The notes beneath the pieces were generated by a model. The model had not been told where the DNA came from. It saw only the letters and a program-made list of their open reading frames with translations, and did no database searches. DNA of 64,000 nucleotides from Holothuria scabra. Its lineage: Eukaryota; Echinodermata; Holothuroidea; Aspidochirotida; Holothuriidae. The DNA is taken from positions 25,504,087-25,568,086 of the forward strand of contig CM074195.1 in NCBI GenBank assembly GCA_037179385.1. The letters are read 5' to 3'. Below are positions 9,166 to 21,200 of this stretch, one piece after another. Numbering within the stretch: position 1 is the stretch's first letter; the number at the start of each line of letters is the position of its first letter. Position numbers and translations under genes: made by a program.

Positions 9166-11439
9166 ATATTGAAATCAAGCGTACCCAGGCTATATAGTCA
9201 AATGTTGTGTAATAGTGCCACCATTTGCTAGTATTCGTTGTTAGCTTTTGTATGGTAGGTAGATGGGGGGTATTGTGCAAATTTCGTGAAGGGCAAAGCC
9301 TGTCAAAAAGTGAGTTGCTAAAACATGTTGATGTACTGTATGTGGTTAGCAGACTATGGAAATATTTAGAACCTGTAAATGTACAGTAGGTGCTTACTGT
9401 AGGTGGCAAAGGGTTATGTCTCTGGGTTGATGTGGTGGGCCTGTGGCCCTATTTTCCCCTTTTTGTATATATACTCAGTGTAATTTTGAGTGTGCACCTA
9501 AGAGCTCTATCATTTCAGGATTTTTGTATGTATTTTAATGCAGTTGTGCACTGGACAGGCCCACACAGTCGACGGTCACCCCATCTTGTCCACTTTTGTG
9601 TATTATTTTGGGAATGAATCTAAGTAAATTGGTCTGAAGTCAGAGTTGCAGTTTGGTCCTGGAAGGACTTGGAACCGACATTTCAGCCCAGAACTGTCAA
9701 GATATACTGGAAAGTGGAGTCAGCTGTATTTGCTCCTGGAGTTGGAGTGGCAGTGCTTCATGTTTTAATTAAAAAATGAAATTGTACTACAATGTTATAT
9801 GGAGTCTGGTCCAGGTATCATTGGTGATGGTGCTTTCCTACAGTAGAGTCAGAGTTATGATGGAAGTTGGCTTGCACCCTTTATAACTTTTGAACGACAA
9901 TGGTTTGACCCATGCTTGATTGTGATTCTGACTCCACTTGATAAACAGACTTCTGGAAGGTTGGGTTAATCTACTTTCTAAGCCTTTTGGATATTTTTAT
10001 TGAAGATTACAGACTGAAAACAATCCAACTGTACACATAATTGTATTAAAGACCATTAGGAATCACACCATGCCTAGGTCTACAGTTCATGATATACTGT
10101 AGAACTTACAAAGCAGTATTTACCAAATCAATATGTCTGATGGCAAATTTCTCTTCACTGTACATAAAAATGTTTGGAGAATTGTGCCGAATTCAACTCC
10201 CCTCCAAGAAATGATTTTATTTCTTCCTGGGAATTAAACTTTTTTCCAGCCCTGCTCTAAGCAAAGTTCATGCACAGAAACTTATCTTCAGATAAAATAC
10301 AAGAATACCGAGATGCCCAGCTCACACCTTGGCAGCCAGGGCAGCCCTAATTATTAGATATTAAGAGCCTAGCTATCTGCCATTCCTGCTGAGTTTGCCA
10401 GGTTTGTGAAACAGTACCTTTCCCATTCTGTAACTTACAGCTTCAGGTACAAGCTGAGCAGTGCAGTGGGACGAAAGGATGAGATGAGTTGGAATGGATT
10501 TGTTAGTCAATGATACAGTATGTGGATGCAAGGGTTGGTGTTGAGTCCTAGATTACAATACTACTGTAGGTGAGAATTTTATGGCACTTGAGATGGAATG
10601 TTAGTAACAGTTCCAGGGGTTCACACAATCCAGAATGTAAAACAAAATCTAACTGGACTTTGGATTGACAGGATACAGTGGTTCCTGAACGAGATTTTTG
10701 GATTTTTGTTTGTTGGGTGATGCGGGTGGATCTGGATCTTGTTCTGTATACTTTGCTACACTCCAGTTGGAGTCAAATGCACAGGGGTGATGTGGCCAGG
10801 TGTTGCTTTGGTGCCTGTAACTGCTTGGGAGTGGTGTTTGTGGTTTTTGTTTAATTTGTGAGAGTATTCTTAGTGGTTGTTTTTTTGGTTGTCGGTTGTA
10901 TGTTATCATTTGGTCAGTCCTGTTGTGTAGTTTTAGCACATAACACATACAGTACTGTAGAGGGGCCTACTGTAGTGTTTGTTTCACACTGCAGAAGGTG
11001 CCATGAGATAGATTTTGTTATCAAACGTGGAGTTGGTAGTTCTCTGCAACAAATGTACATTCCTTCCAAGTCATTACCTCACCCATGCAATCATATATTA
11101 GACTCCTGCCACAGGTGTCCAGACTGTAAAAGTTTTTATTTTGCATGGGAGATGCAAATAGCAAGGTATGAAATGTGCAGCCAAAGCTTTCCTTTCAGTG
11201 CACTGCCATTTGTTGGCCTGGAGCATGTACTGTAGAAAATTTTGGCCAAAACTCATAGAATTGGTACAAATTGTTTTTCCCTGTAACTTTAACTGTAGGC
11301 TGCCCCTCTGCCCTTTCAAGTTTGAGCTGCAAAGGCCTGGGTTATGAATGTGGTAGGCTCTACAACATGCTTGGCTGAGACTTTTGTATGCATTATACTG
11401 TATCCTACTGTACTGTACCAGGTTGTAACATTTTGGAAA
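9166..11439. other. Non-coding stretch rich in TACTGTA/TACAGTA
   Basis: No gene is supported. The stretch holds a dense scatter of the 7-mer TACTGTA or its complement. At 10241-10254 the string TTTTTTCCAGCCCTG resembles one end of a hAT element, but no partner end is nearby. Confidence 0.5.
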
Positions 11440-11635
11440 GTCACCAATACCTTTTTTTTTTCTCTTTTCCTTTTGTCATCTTTTTGTCTATGTTTGTATG
11501 GTCACTAGCCTTGATAAACTGCATTGTTTTTCTAGTGTCCATCATATGTACTTTGTTTTTAGTATTTGTTAAATAATACCTCTGTTGATGATTGTTGTAC
11601 ATATGAGAAATAAATTGAATTGAATTGAATTGAAT
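11440..11635 (+). mobile_element. LINE 3' end with (AATTG)n tail
   Basis: A T-rich stretch leads into GAGAAATAAATTGAATTGAA with further ATTGA copies. A short tandem repeat tail after an AATAAA-like signal is typical of the 3' ends of CR1/L2-like elements. No coding part remains. Confidence 0.5.
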
Positions 11636-11793
11636 CTAGTACAGTAGCTACGAAGGCTGGGAAGCTGCTTACGTATACTGTATTTACTACCCTCTTGGAT
11701 AGTCATGGAAAGCAGGGCAGCTTAACTGCAGTAAATTCTAGTTTGCTCATGCAAGGGCTCTTTTGTCTTCTTTTTACAGATCTCCATTTCAAA

Positions 11794-12229
11794 ATGACAA
11801 CAGTTGCAAGTTACAGGCTTTTCAGATGCCACCAGTTTTCTTCCTTCCATCAAGTTTATCTCAGTTTCTGTAGTCATGGTCCCCATATTTGGCGACATAC
11901 ATGTAGACCAGCACTAAACAAAGTTGGTGTCAACACCTCCAGTAGATCCTATTGGGTATCTCATCGACATAAGACTGTTTCTACCATTACTGCAGAATGT
12001 CTCAAGTCCTGTAGAGTTCAAATGATAGTTAGAAACCTAACTTCAACTGGTGTTCTGCAGAGAGAAGTACCCTTGACATCTGAACAGTACCCAAACTTGA
12101 AGAGAGCCAGTTTTTCACAAGTTTGTTCTGATGATGTGGCTTTCTTTGAGTCAGTTCTTCCAGGTAGAGTTGTTACAGACAGAGAGGATCTAGAGGCAGT
12201 TAATACAGACTGGCTGAGAATATGTAAAG
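11794..12229 (+). CDS. D2HGDH: D2HGDH coding exon 1
   Basis: Starts at the ATG of [10 protein letters not shown]; an upstream in-frame ATG at 11695 would lie inside the intron ending at 11779, so it is not used. The exon encodes the presequence and the beginning of the mature enzyme, ending at NTDWLRICK with one base of the next codon before the donor GTGAGT. Confidence 0.9.
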
Positions 12230-15200
12230 GTGAGTGTATGATGAAAGCTTTGACCTGCATTTCTTTAAAGATGGATTGTAATGTTTGAAATTGATTTGTG
12301 TCTAAAAGTGCCAGCTCACATCTAGGGGTTGTTCTTGAATTTTTGATAATTTTCACAAAACACACAAAAGAGAAAATTTACTATATTTCTTTGCATGTCC
12401 TTACTTGAACCCACTCCGACACCCCTAGTTTATAACAATCTGGTGTAATAAGCAAATTTGGTAATTCGTTTTGTGAAATTCCTCCAAAGCATCTGCTTGG
12501 TCTAATGGTAGAGCATTCACTTCTCAAGTGGAACGCCGGGTTCAATTCCTAGGTTGAATCATACCAAAGACTTGAGAAATGGAACCTACAGCCTGTACTG
12601 TCGTTGTGCGTAATGCTCTGAATAAGCAATGGAGTAGGGGGAACAAGCCAGTGAGCCTTAACTGGAAAAAAGGCCTCTAATAGCCGGCTCGACTTGAACC
12701 GGTAGATTGGAAACTGGGCAGTAAAACTCCATCTATCTAACTATCCAAATCATTGGGATAAACAAACCAATCCTGTACCTACACGTACAATACATGTTCC
12801 AAAATTCAGTTTTATGAAAAATTGGTGATGTCATTCTTTCGTAATCCAGCTATATCACAAGGAGGAATCATAAATGTGTTTCTGTGCAGTGGACTTTGTA
12901 TAAACTTCCCTAGCTTTTAGCTTAAAATGTGCATTCTTATCTCTCATGAAATGGGGTTGAGTCCCTATTTTTGTTGAGGTTGGCTATTCAGATTTATGCC
13001 CATTGTTGTATGCACATACTGCACAAAAAGAAAGGGTTCAGTAAACACTACAGCACGTGCTTAGCTAAGTTTGTGTACCCCATGATGTGCCCCACCCCCA
13101 ATTCCATGTGCCAAAGAATTATACCACACTGGCCTATAAAGATAATTGTTGCCAAAGAGGCAAAGATTTGTTATACATCTTTCTGTTCATGGATCTTAGA
13201 GCCCCAACTGCTTCACCTTTCAGGATGTACACTTGTGGTGGAAAGGGGGATATGTCATTGTTCCCAAGGTTCACTGTTCCCAAGGTTCAATGTTCCCAAA
13301 TCTTTGGAACATCTTCACTTCTGGGAACATCGAACCCTGGGAATAACGAACCTTTTCACCATTGTCAAGTCATTGAGATAGGTAAACAGGGAACATCTAA
13401 TCATGGGAACATTGAACCCCAGGAACATCGGGTTGATCCTGTGGAAAGTAGGATTAAACTTTGTGATCAAATACAAACTATGAAGAAGAAATGATGTAGT
13501 ATTAAAGTAGCTTGCACTGAATCTTAAATTGAAAAATTATAAGTCTTTATTCCCATCATTGTCTAATTATAGTTAAAGAAAAGCAACTTATATTTATTTT
13601 TAGATAGATCTGTAGGCTGGAACTGTTTTAGATTACCTTCAGTATATTTTCAATCTGGAAAGCAATTATTATTAAAGCAAACATTACTACACTGTAGACA
13701 AGGAAGTATAACCTTTGTTACACTGGAGAATTTTAACTATGTGTCCCTAACATAACATGTTAAAATGAACTTGCAATAAAAAAAAATGATCATGTACTAA
13801 ATTCTTCATTCAATGTTTTTGGTACGAAGTATTGCAGAATTCTTTATGAGTCTTATGTTTCAATTCCCAGGTCAGTCAAAAGTACTTCTAAAACCAAAGA
13901 CAACAGCTGAAGTGTCCAAGATCCTCAAGTATTGCAACGACCGCAATCTTGCGGTTGTACCTCAGGGAGGTAATACTGGTTTAGTTGGTGGCAGTGTTCC
14001 AATTTTTGATGAGATTGTTATCTCCACATCCCTGATGAATCGTGTAATAGAATTCAATCCACTTTCAGGTATTTTGCTATTATGTTAATTTTGATAACTG
14101 TGATCACTCAGTGGTGTACCAATTGTTCAAGTAGACAATATTGATTATCCAATGTTTCACTCATTTTAACCTGTACTAAAATTTACATACCTTTGTACCT
14201 TTCTTTATACTTTACTGGAATGGTGCTCAACCTTATTTGACCCAGTATTTACTTTTTAAGTAGCCAACCTCTCAAGATATATGAAAAACTAAATAATCTC
14301 CTAACACACATATATATAATCTCCAAACACACATATGTATTCCAGCCTGTAAAAACTGTAAAGACCAGACTGTAAAGTTTCTTCTTTTTTTCTTCAGTGT
14401 GGCAAACAAACTTTTGTTCAAATGTACCTTCTAGATTGCAGGAAATCACCATCCCTGGCATTGTGCCTTTGTCTCATGCCCTCCAAACTTTGCAACTTAA
14501 TAGTTGCCAACATGCAAAGCCACCTGTGATGTACTACATTACACCTGGGCTGGACATGACTGGGGTCCATTTCCTTTCAATTTTCAATTTCTTGCTTACC
14601 TTTATCATGGATGGTTGCACAATGAATTGTTTCTTGAGTCCCTCGCGGATTTCAGTGAATGAGATGGTTTGATAAGTAGACAATAAATGGCGACAATTTA
14701 AAGCTACTGTAATGGACGCCACTAAAGGCTGACTACATTCACTATAACTAGCACTGCTCAAATCAGTTTGTACAGACCATGATCTTCTGGTTGGGCAGTG
14801 TATACTTTACATAGACAAAAAGAAGATTATTACATGCCTCAGATATGTTGGTCTGGCAGTATTGTGCATTTTAGGTAAATTTTTATGGTACCAGAGGTTA
14901 TGGTGTACAAGTGTGATGCTTCACCTGGATACTGGATATATACTGTAGGCTGCTGCCCGTGTTGTTGCTGGTTGATCTATTGTAATGCAAAATAATGTAA
15001 TTGAATACTTCTAAATGTAATGTAATGCGGGATCTCAGATATGAAGCAACACAAAATCCAAAAATGGTAATGGTTAAAGTATGCATTCAAAATTGTTCAC
15101 CATCCTTTCTCAAAGTGTTGGTGTTGGCAACATAAACTGTCTGTATGAAGGGGGCAAGGACTTCCTAAAAATGGACAGAGCATACTGCACGGTACATTGT

Positions 15201-18200
15201 CGCTACTGTACATGTGAGAAAAGCTCACCAAGATGGCCATCTGCTATGGTTTTGTATGAAAGGTTGGACTTGCTCAAATCAATTCCCAGATTTTGCAAGA
15301 AAGTTGCAATATTCTCGATGTATGGCAAGCTAAGGTCAAAACTACTTAACGTATTGCAGGAATATGATATTCTTTCCGATTCAAGTTTAACTCCTGCTCA
15401 AAATTTAACAGAGTCGTTGTCAAATCAGACGATTTATAGCTTTACGGTGGCCATCTTGGTGCACCGTTCTTTCCAAGCCGGTGACGACCATCTAGGGATA
15501 GGACGTACGTGTTACATGCTCTGTCCATGTACTGTATATAGGTCCGTGGAAGGGGGTGAACAATTCCTACTTGAAACAAAGAACCTGATAGGTTTTCTCG
15601 GTCGTACTGTATGTTAATGTAATGGACTTTAAAGACAAGTGCTCATTTTTGGTCTGTATAAAATAAAGGATATCCAGACCCTGCTTTGATTATTTAATTT
15701 TATTATGGTTGTTTCCTTTACAGGTATATTAACATGTCAAGCTGGTTGTATTCTAGAAAATTTAGATCTCTTCGTCCAAAAGAAAGGTTTCACAATGCCT
15801 CTAGACCTTGGTGCTAAAGGGAGCTGTCACATAGGAGGCAACGTAGCAACAAATGCTGGTGGGATACGGTTCCTTCGATATGGCTCATTACATGGAAGCA
15901 CCCTTGGTATTGAGGCAGTAAGTATAATCAAGGGTATGAAAATATATAACAGAAAAATTGTGAGATAAAATTTGGTTGTATCAACACAGCTGATCAATCT
16001 GCAAAAGGTCAGGACAGTCACAAATGAGAACATTGACCATTTTCTTCCTGGCAACATTGAAATGCCACATTATTCACTTGCAAATTTGACCTCTAAAAAG
16101 AGTGTTTCCTTTGACCAGTTCTTTCTCACTCACTGTTTGACATCAGAAGAATCATGGTTTTTATCCTAAAATTGTACACTCATAAAACATGGTATGTGTA
16201 GGCTTACTTGGGTAATTTTTTATGGGGTGCAAGACCAATTTTTACTAGAGTAATGGCATCATTTATCATGGTTTGCTCTAATGGACCAAGTGTTTTGCCA
16301 GAATTGGGAGGGCAAGTATCCTGCTGCAACTCCCCCCCCCCCCCCCACTTCCTGTTATGCCAATGACTTTATGATAGCTTGAGAAGCTAAATCATTTTAA
16401 AAGAACATTTCATACAATGTGAAAGTCCTGCGGTGCATTTAGTCTTGCTTCACTGGAATGTTTTGGGAATTTAATGAAAGCAAAACTCACGATTGCTGTC
16501 AATCATTGATTCCCATTGCAGACTTTTATTTTGGTTCATGGAAAATGCTGAGAGTCCTCTCAAATGCAATGATGTGCTTCTTTAAAAGGGGAAAAACAGT
16601 AATTTCAATAGGTTGCACCCTTGTTTAGCTGTATTCAAACACCATACAAAAATGTTCTTTCATTTTCAACCTCTGTTAATAATTAAGGATATAGACATTC
16701 TGTTTTCATCTTGCTCTCAATATTCTGCCTAAATTGGCTGATTAAAACATTTTTTAGACTATTTTATTTAAGGGTCACTGTGAATCATTCTATGCTTATG
16801 CATCTCTCTGGATGATCAGAGGAATTTTTTTGCAAGCAGCTTCAAAAAGATATGAATGTTTTATAAGACTAATCTCAGTATCATCATGTGATAATCCAGA
16901 AATTGTTTACTCTGTAGTTATTTCGAATCAGTGGCTTCCTCAGAAAGGCTTTTTGAATGGGTTGGGTGGTAAAATTCTGCAATCTTGGAGGCTATGTGCA
17001 GGCAAATGAGTATTTAAAGGGAAATAGATACTGTAGTTCCCACATGAGGTCATAGGAGTTGGGTTTTTAGCTCACACATGTACACAGTACATGTGTGAGG
17101 TTATAAAATGGGCCAGATGGTGTCAACTTTTTAACAAAAGCCTGTTCCCTTTCCATTTGTGAAGATTTGGTTCTGAAATTTTGGTATATGATTGTTTGTC
17201 AGTACAGCATTATAACCCACCTACTTTCATTCCAATGTAGGAGTGTTAAGCATAATTTTTTAGCTATTTATGTAGAGCAGAGTTCATTGTGCCTGCTTAA
17301 CAGTTAGCTGTTTATTCATTGTGTTGACTGCAGCTACTTGGTTGTGTGTTCAATTGCTGTCTTGCAAATGCCTTGCAAGCAGACTGTTGTTTGATGTCTG
17401 ACTCACCTGTGGACACGGATCAGTGGTTTCTGCAATCACAGTGTCTTGGGATAATAGCACTGTATTGTGAAGAGAGCTTCATGGACTTAGCAGCTAGGGA
17501 TACTTGACACACAAAATTGGGAGCAATTCTGTGGTCAAGTGTAGCCTACATGAAAGGAAATATGCTTAATGTAGTGGGGACATATGTTCTGTTTCTAGAT
17601 CAAACAAGTTGGTCAAGGCAAGTAATTGTGATAACTTACTGAGTTCAAGTGCAGTAGGAGAGCCATTTGAGGAGCGATGCATGTTTTTATTTACCAGTGC
17701 AAATTCACACAGTGTTTCTTATGGAGTTATAGGAGAAACTAAATGTACTTTGCAGTACTTTAAAATATGCTTGATACATTCTACATATTTAGAATTTTTC
17801 CAAAATGGTCCTAATTAAGTTTGTATAGCCCAACAGGTTTTCTTAATTTTACAAACTTTCGCAGTAGTATTTGTAGATCTGTCAATTAGGTTGTTTTCTT
17901 TCTGATGTAAAAGTTTGCACTTGTTGAAAGAGGGAGGGGGACTTTTAGCATACCTTGTGATTTTGCAGTAGGGTTTTGAGTTCTTTGGTCATTTTGTACC
18001 TGTTATTTGCCATTGTTATGGTAAGGAGGTTTTGTGGAAACAGATGAAGAAGAAATAAGAGTTGGTTCTTTGAGTTGCTATTTTTTACAGACAAGAGAGA
18101 ATGTGTGAGCTACAACAGCATTGCTGTTCTAGTTTTTTTTTTGAAGAGAATTTCAGCCACGTTTGAGAGCAACCCATGTATGTATGTATGTATGTATATA

Positions 18201-21200
18201 TATGTATGTGTGTATGTATGTACAGTATGTATGTATGTATGTATGCACAGACTTGCCACGGTACATTGTGGTTGCTAAACCCCTAGTTGTGATGTCAGTG
18301 AGAACTAACTACTGTATTGGAAAAGTTTTGAACAGCAAATTGTGTAAAATTTGATTTGCTTTCTAGGAATGGATGAATTTTGTATCCCTATTAGTGACTT
18401 TGAAAGGCACTTTAATGGGTTTTCTTTTAAGTTTGCCAACTATGGGCAAAATGTAATATAACACTACCCTCTTTGAATTTTATAATCACATTATTTCATG
18501 CCCTAAAAGGAACCGCATTTCCTTTTTCTGTCTCTGCAGCAAACACAGATTAAATGTTCTATTGATCACAGCATAAAACCACAAGAGGTTTAAACTGCAT
18601 GGTTAGCAATAACAAAGTTTTCAAATCATAGTTTTATATGTTTAGGATTCAATATCATTAAAAGTTTGTAACAGATTGCAAAACTACCAAAATATGTAAT
18701 TTTAAGGGCCTTTAAAATGTATTGTTTGCAGTACTGTTGTTATAAAACACCACCCTCTCTTTATGATCACATTATTTCATGCCCTAAAAAAGAAACTACA
18801 TATGCTTTCTTTTTCTGTCCTTTCAATAAACACAGGCTAAATGTTCTGTTGATCACAGTATAAAACCACAAGAGGTTTAAACTGCATGGTCAGCAGTAAC
18901 AAAGTTTGCAAATCCTAGTTTTATATGTTTAGGATTCAGTATCATTAAAACTTTGTAACAGATTACAAAATCATACCAAAAGATGTAATTTTAAGGGCCT
19001 TTAAAATGTATATTTTGCAGTACTGTTGCATTTGAACTGCTGATCTTGCAAAGCCAGATGTTATTGCATACATATACAACTCTTGCCCAGACTGCTGTGT
19101 TTGCAATCTTAGTATTCCTGTTTCCTACATTATCCATGTGTGGGATGATGTTTTTAACTTGAAATACAATGCTGTAGGTGAGAGTTCATTTATAAACCAT
19201 AGCTTGCAGTGTCAACAAACTGCAGGAACTAGTTGTTTACACCTTTGTATATACAGTACTGAACACATCCTCCTTTGCCCAGTCCATGCACGCAATAATC
19301 ATTAAAAGAAAAACAATGACTGTGCATTAACGCAGGATAATCCAAGAAATCCAAATGAAAGCAATGCATGATAGACCAGTCTGAGTGTGTCTACTGTCGT
19401 GATAGAAATTAACCCCAAGAAGGCATAATCTTGTTCTAATGTACAGGTACAGAGTCATTTGACCTTGCTCGTTCATACCACAATATTTTTTATTAAAAAG
19501 GTAAAAGAGACATAAAATTTTGGTTTTAAATAACCACGTTTTAAAATGGCACCACTGTGAGTACTATGCAATGGCCCACTAGTTCATTTATCAATTACCA
19601 TGATTTTATCTTGGTATAGAAGAATCTGGGCAAAAGTGATGGTCTGATTTCAGTCGGCCATCACTTGGGTCTTCCATCTTTTTTAATCTTTCAGTTTTCT
19701 TGCTTACCTGTATCATGGATGGTTGTACACTAAATTTTGTCTTGATTCCTATAATTTCACTGAATATAAGGGTTTGAAATTCATGTAGACGATAACTGAA
19801 GACTATTTAGACTAACGTACCCCACTAATGGCTGCCTTCTGTACAGTCACTTCCCTTACAAAAAAGGTGTGGCAATTGGTTCCAAATTCGCAGGTTTTCA
19901 CAGGTTTTTTCCAGGGGTTATCACAGGTTTTTGCATGAAAACCTGTGATTTCCCTTGACATTGACGCAGGTTGATCATTTACCACAGGTCTGACACAGGT
20001 TTGCCACGGGTTTGACACAGGTTTTGTGTGCAAAACGTGTGGTGATAAAAACTAGGGATAACAAAGAATTCTTCCACAAAACCTGTGGCTTGATATTAAA
20101 GGCAAGGAAATGTGTGCAAAACCTGTGTCAAACCTGTGAGTAGAAGGTTCCAAAAACGCAGGTTTGTCAACCAAGAACACGCATGATTTCCTTTGTTTTT
20201 CCACGCATGATCACACATGGTGCAGACACAGGTTGACGCACCTTTTTTTGTAAGGGTATAAACACAAGCAGTTATTGGATTTGTCTATTACCCATGGTCA
20301 CTTTACTAGAATGAGCCAATAAAAGTTGAGGATATAACAAAGCATGAATACAACACAAACTATGGATATGATGACACAGAACAGATAGTACATCCTCTGG
20401 AGAAGTAATCACATAGCATTACCACTTTCGTCAGATATGCAAGAAATTCCACTACATACAGCTGCAAATTATTCATTTTATGATAAGGGGAGGGTCAGTT
20501 ATCTAACCGTCCAGTATTGGCAGGTGGGCAAAGGAAATACATAAGTCACTTGGCCATAACCGCCAGTTAGATAAATGACTCTGCCCTAAAGTGTGCAGGG
20601 GTTCGGCCAGAAACACAAATGGGGGGGGGGAGAGGGTTTATTACTGCTAAACTCAAAGTCCAAAGGGATGTTGGCCTAGGCTAGAGTTATGACTGAGCTT
20701 TAGGGGGACAAAAACTTGCTTCAAGACCACTGTAAGGTGCTATTTGAAAAGCTTTAAAAGCCATATACTGTTTTTTTGTAACTTGAAATATGCACTGCAA
20801 AAGTGTCTTTTTTGAAATGAGATGCCAAGATATTGACAATTAAGTAATTTTTATGGAAATGAAAAGGGGAGATTTTACCCACTTTCTTCTGGAAGTGGGG
20901 GGGGGTGCAAATCCCCCATATCCCCCTCTGGCAGAAACACTAGTATGCATCATTAGTTGCTCCTAAAATGATGTCAGCATTTATACGTCAGCGCATATAA
21001 TAATCTATTACCAACAACTCAAACTATAAAAGTGTTTGTAAAACACAATAGCAGGAAGGAGTACTTTACTAGCATTTTGAAGCCTGAATCATAGTTGTAT
21101 GCAGGAGTGAACAGTAAAATAAAAGTGAAAGTATAGGTTATTTTCCTTATGGGACAATAAAACGTATGACTGCACTTCAGGTTTTTATCATCTGGCTTTC

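Noticed and set aside
11695..11793. Upstream in-frame ATG extending the D2HGDH N-terminus by 33 residues
   Set aside because: A good 3' splice acceptor (TCTTTTTACAG) ends at 11779 between this ATG and the one at 11794, so the extension is intronic.
12485..12560. Functional tRNA-Glu gene
   Set aside because: A and B boxes and an anticodon arm are recognisable, but the acceptor stem does not close and the same downstream body occurs at two other loci, so it is a SINE head.
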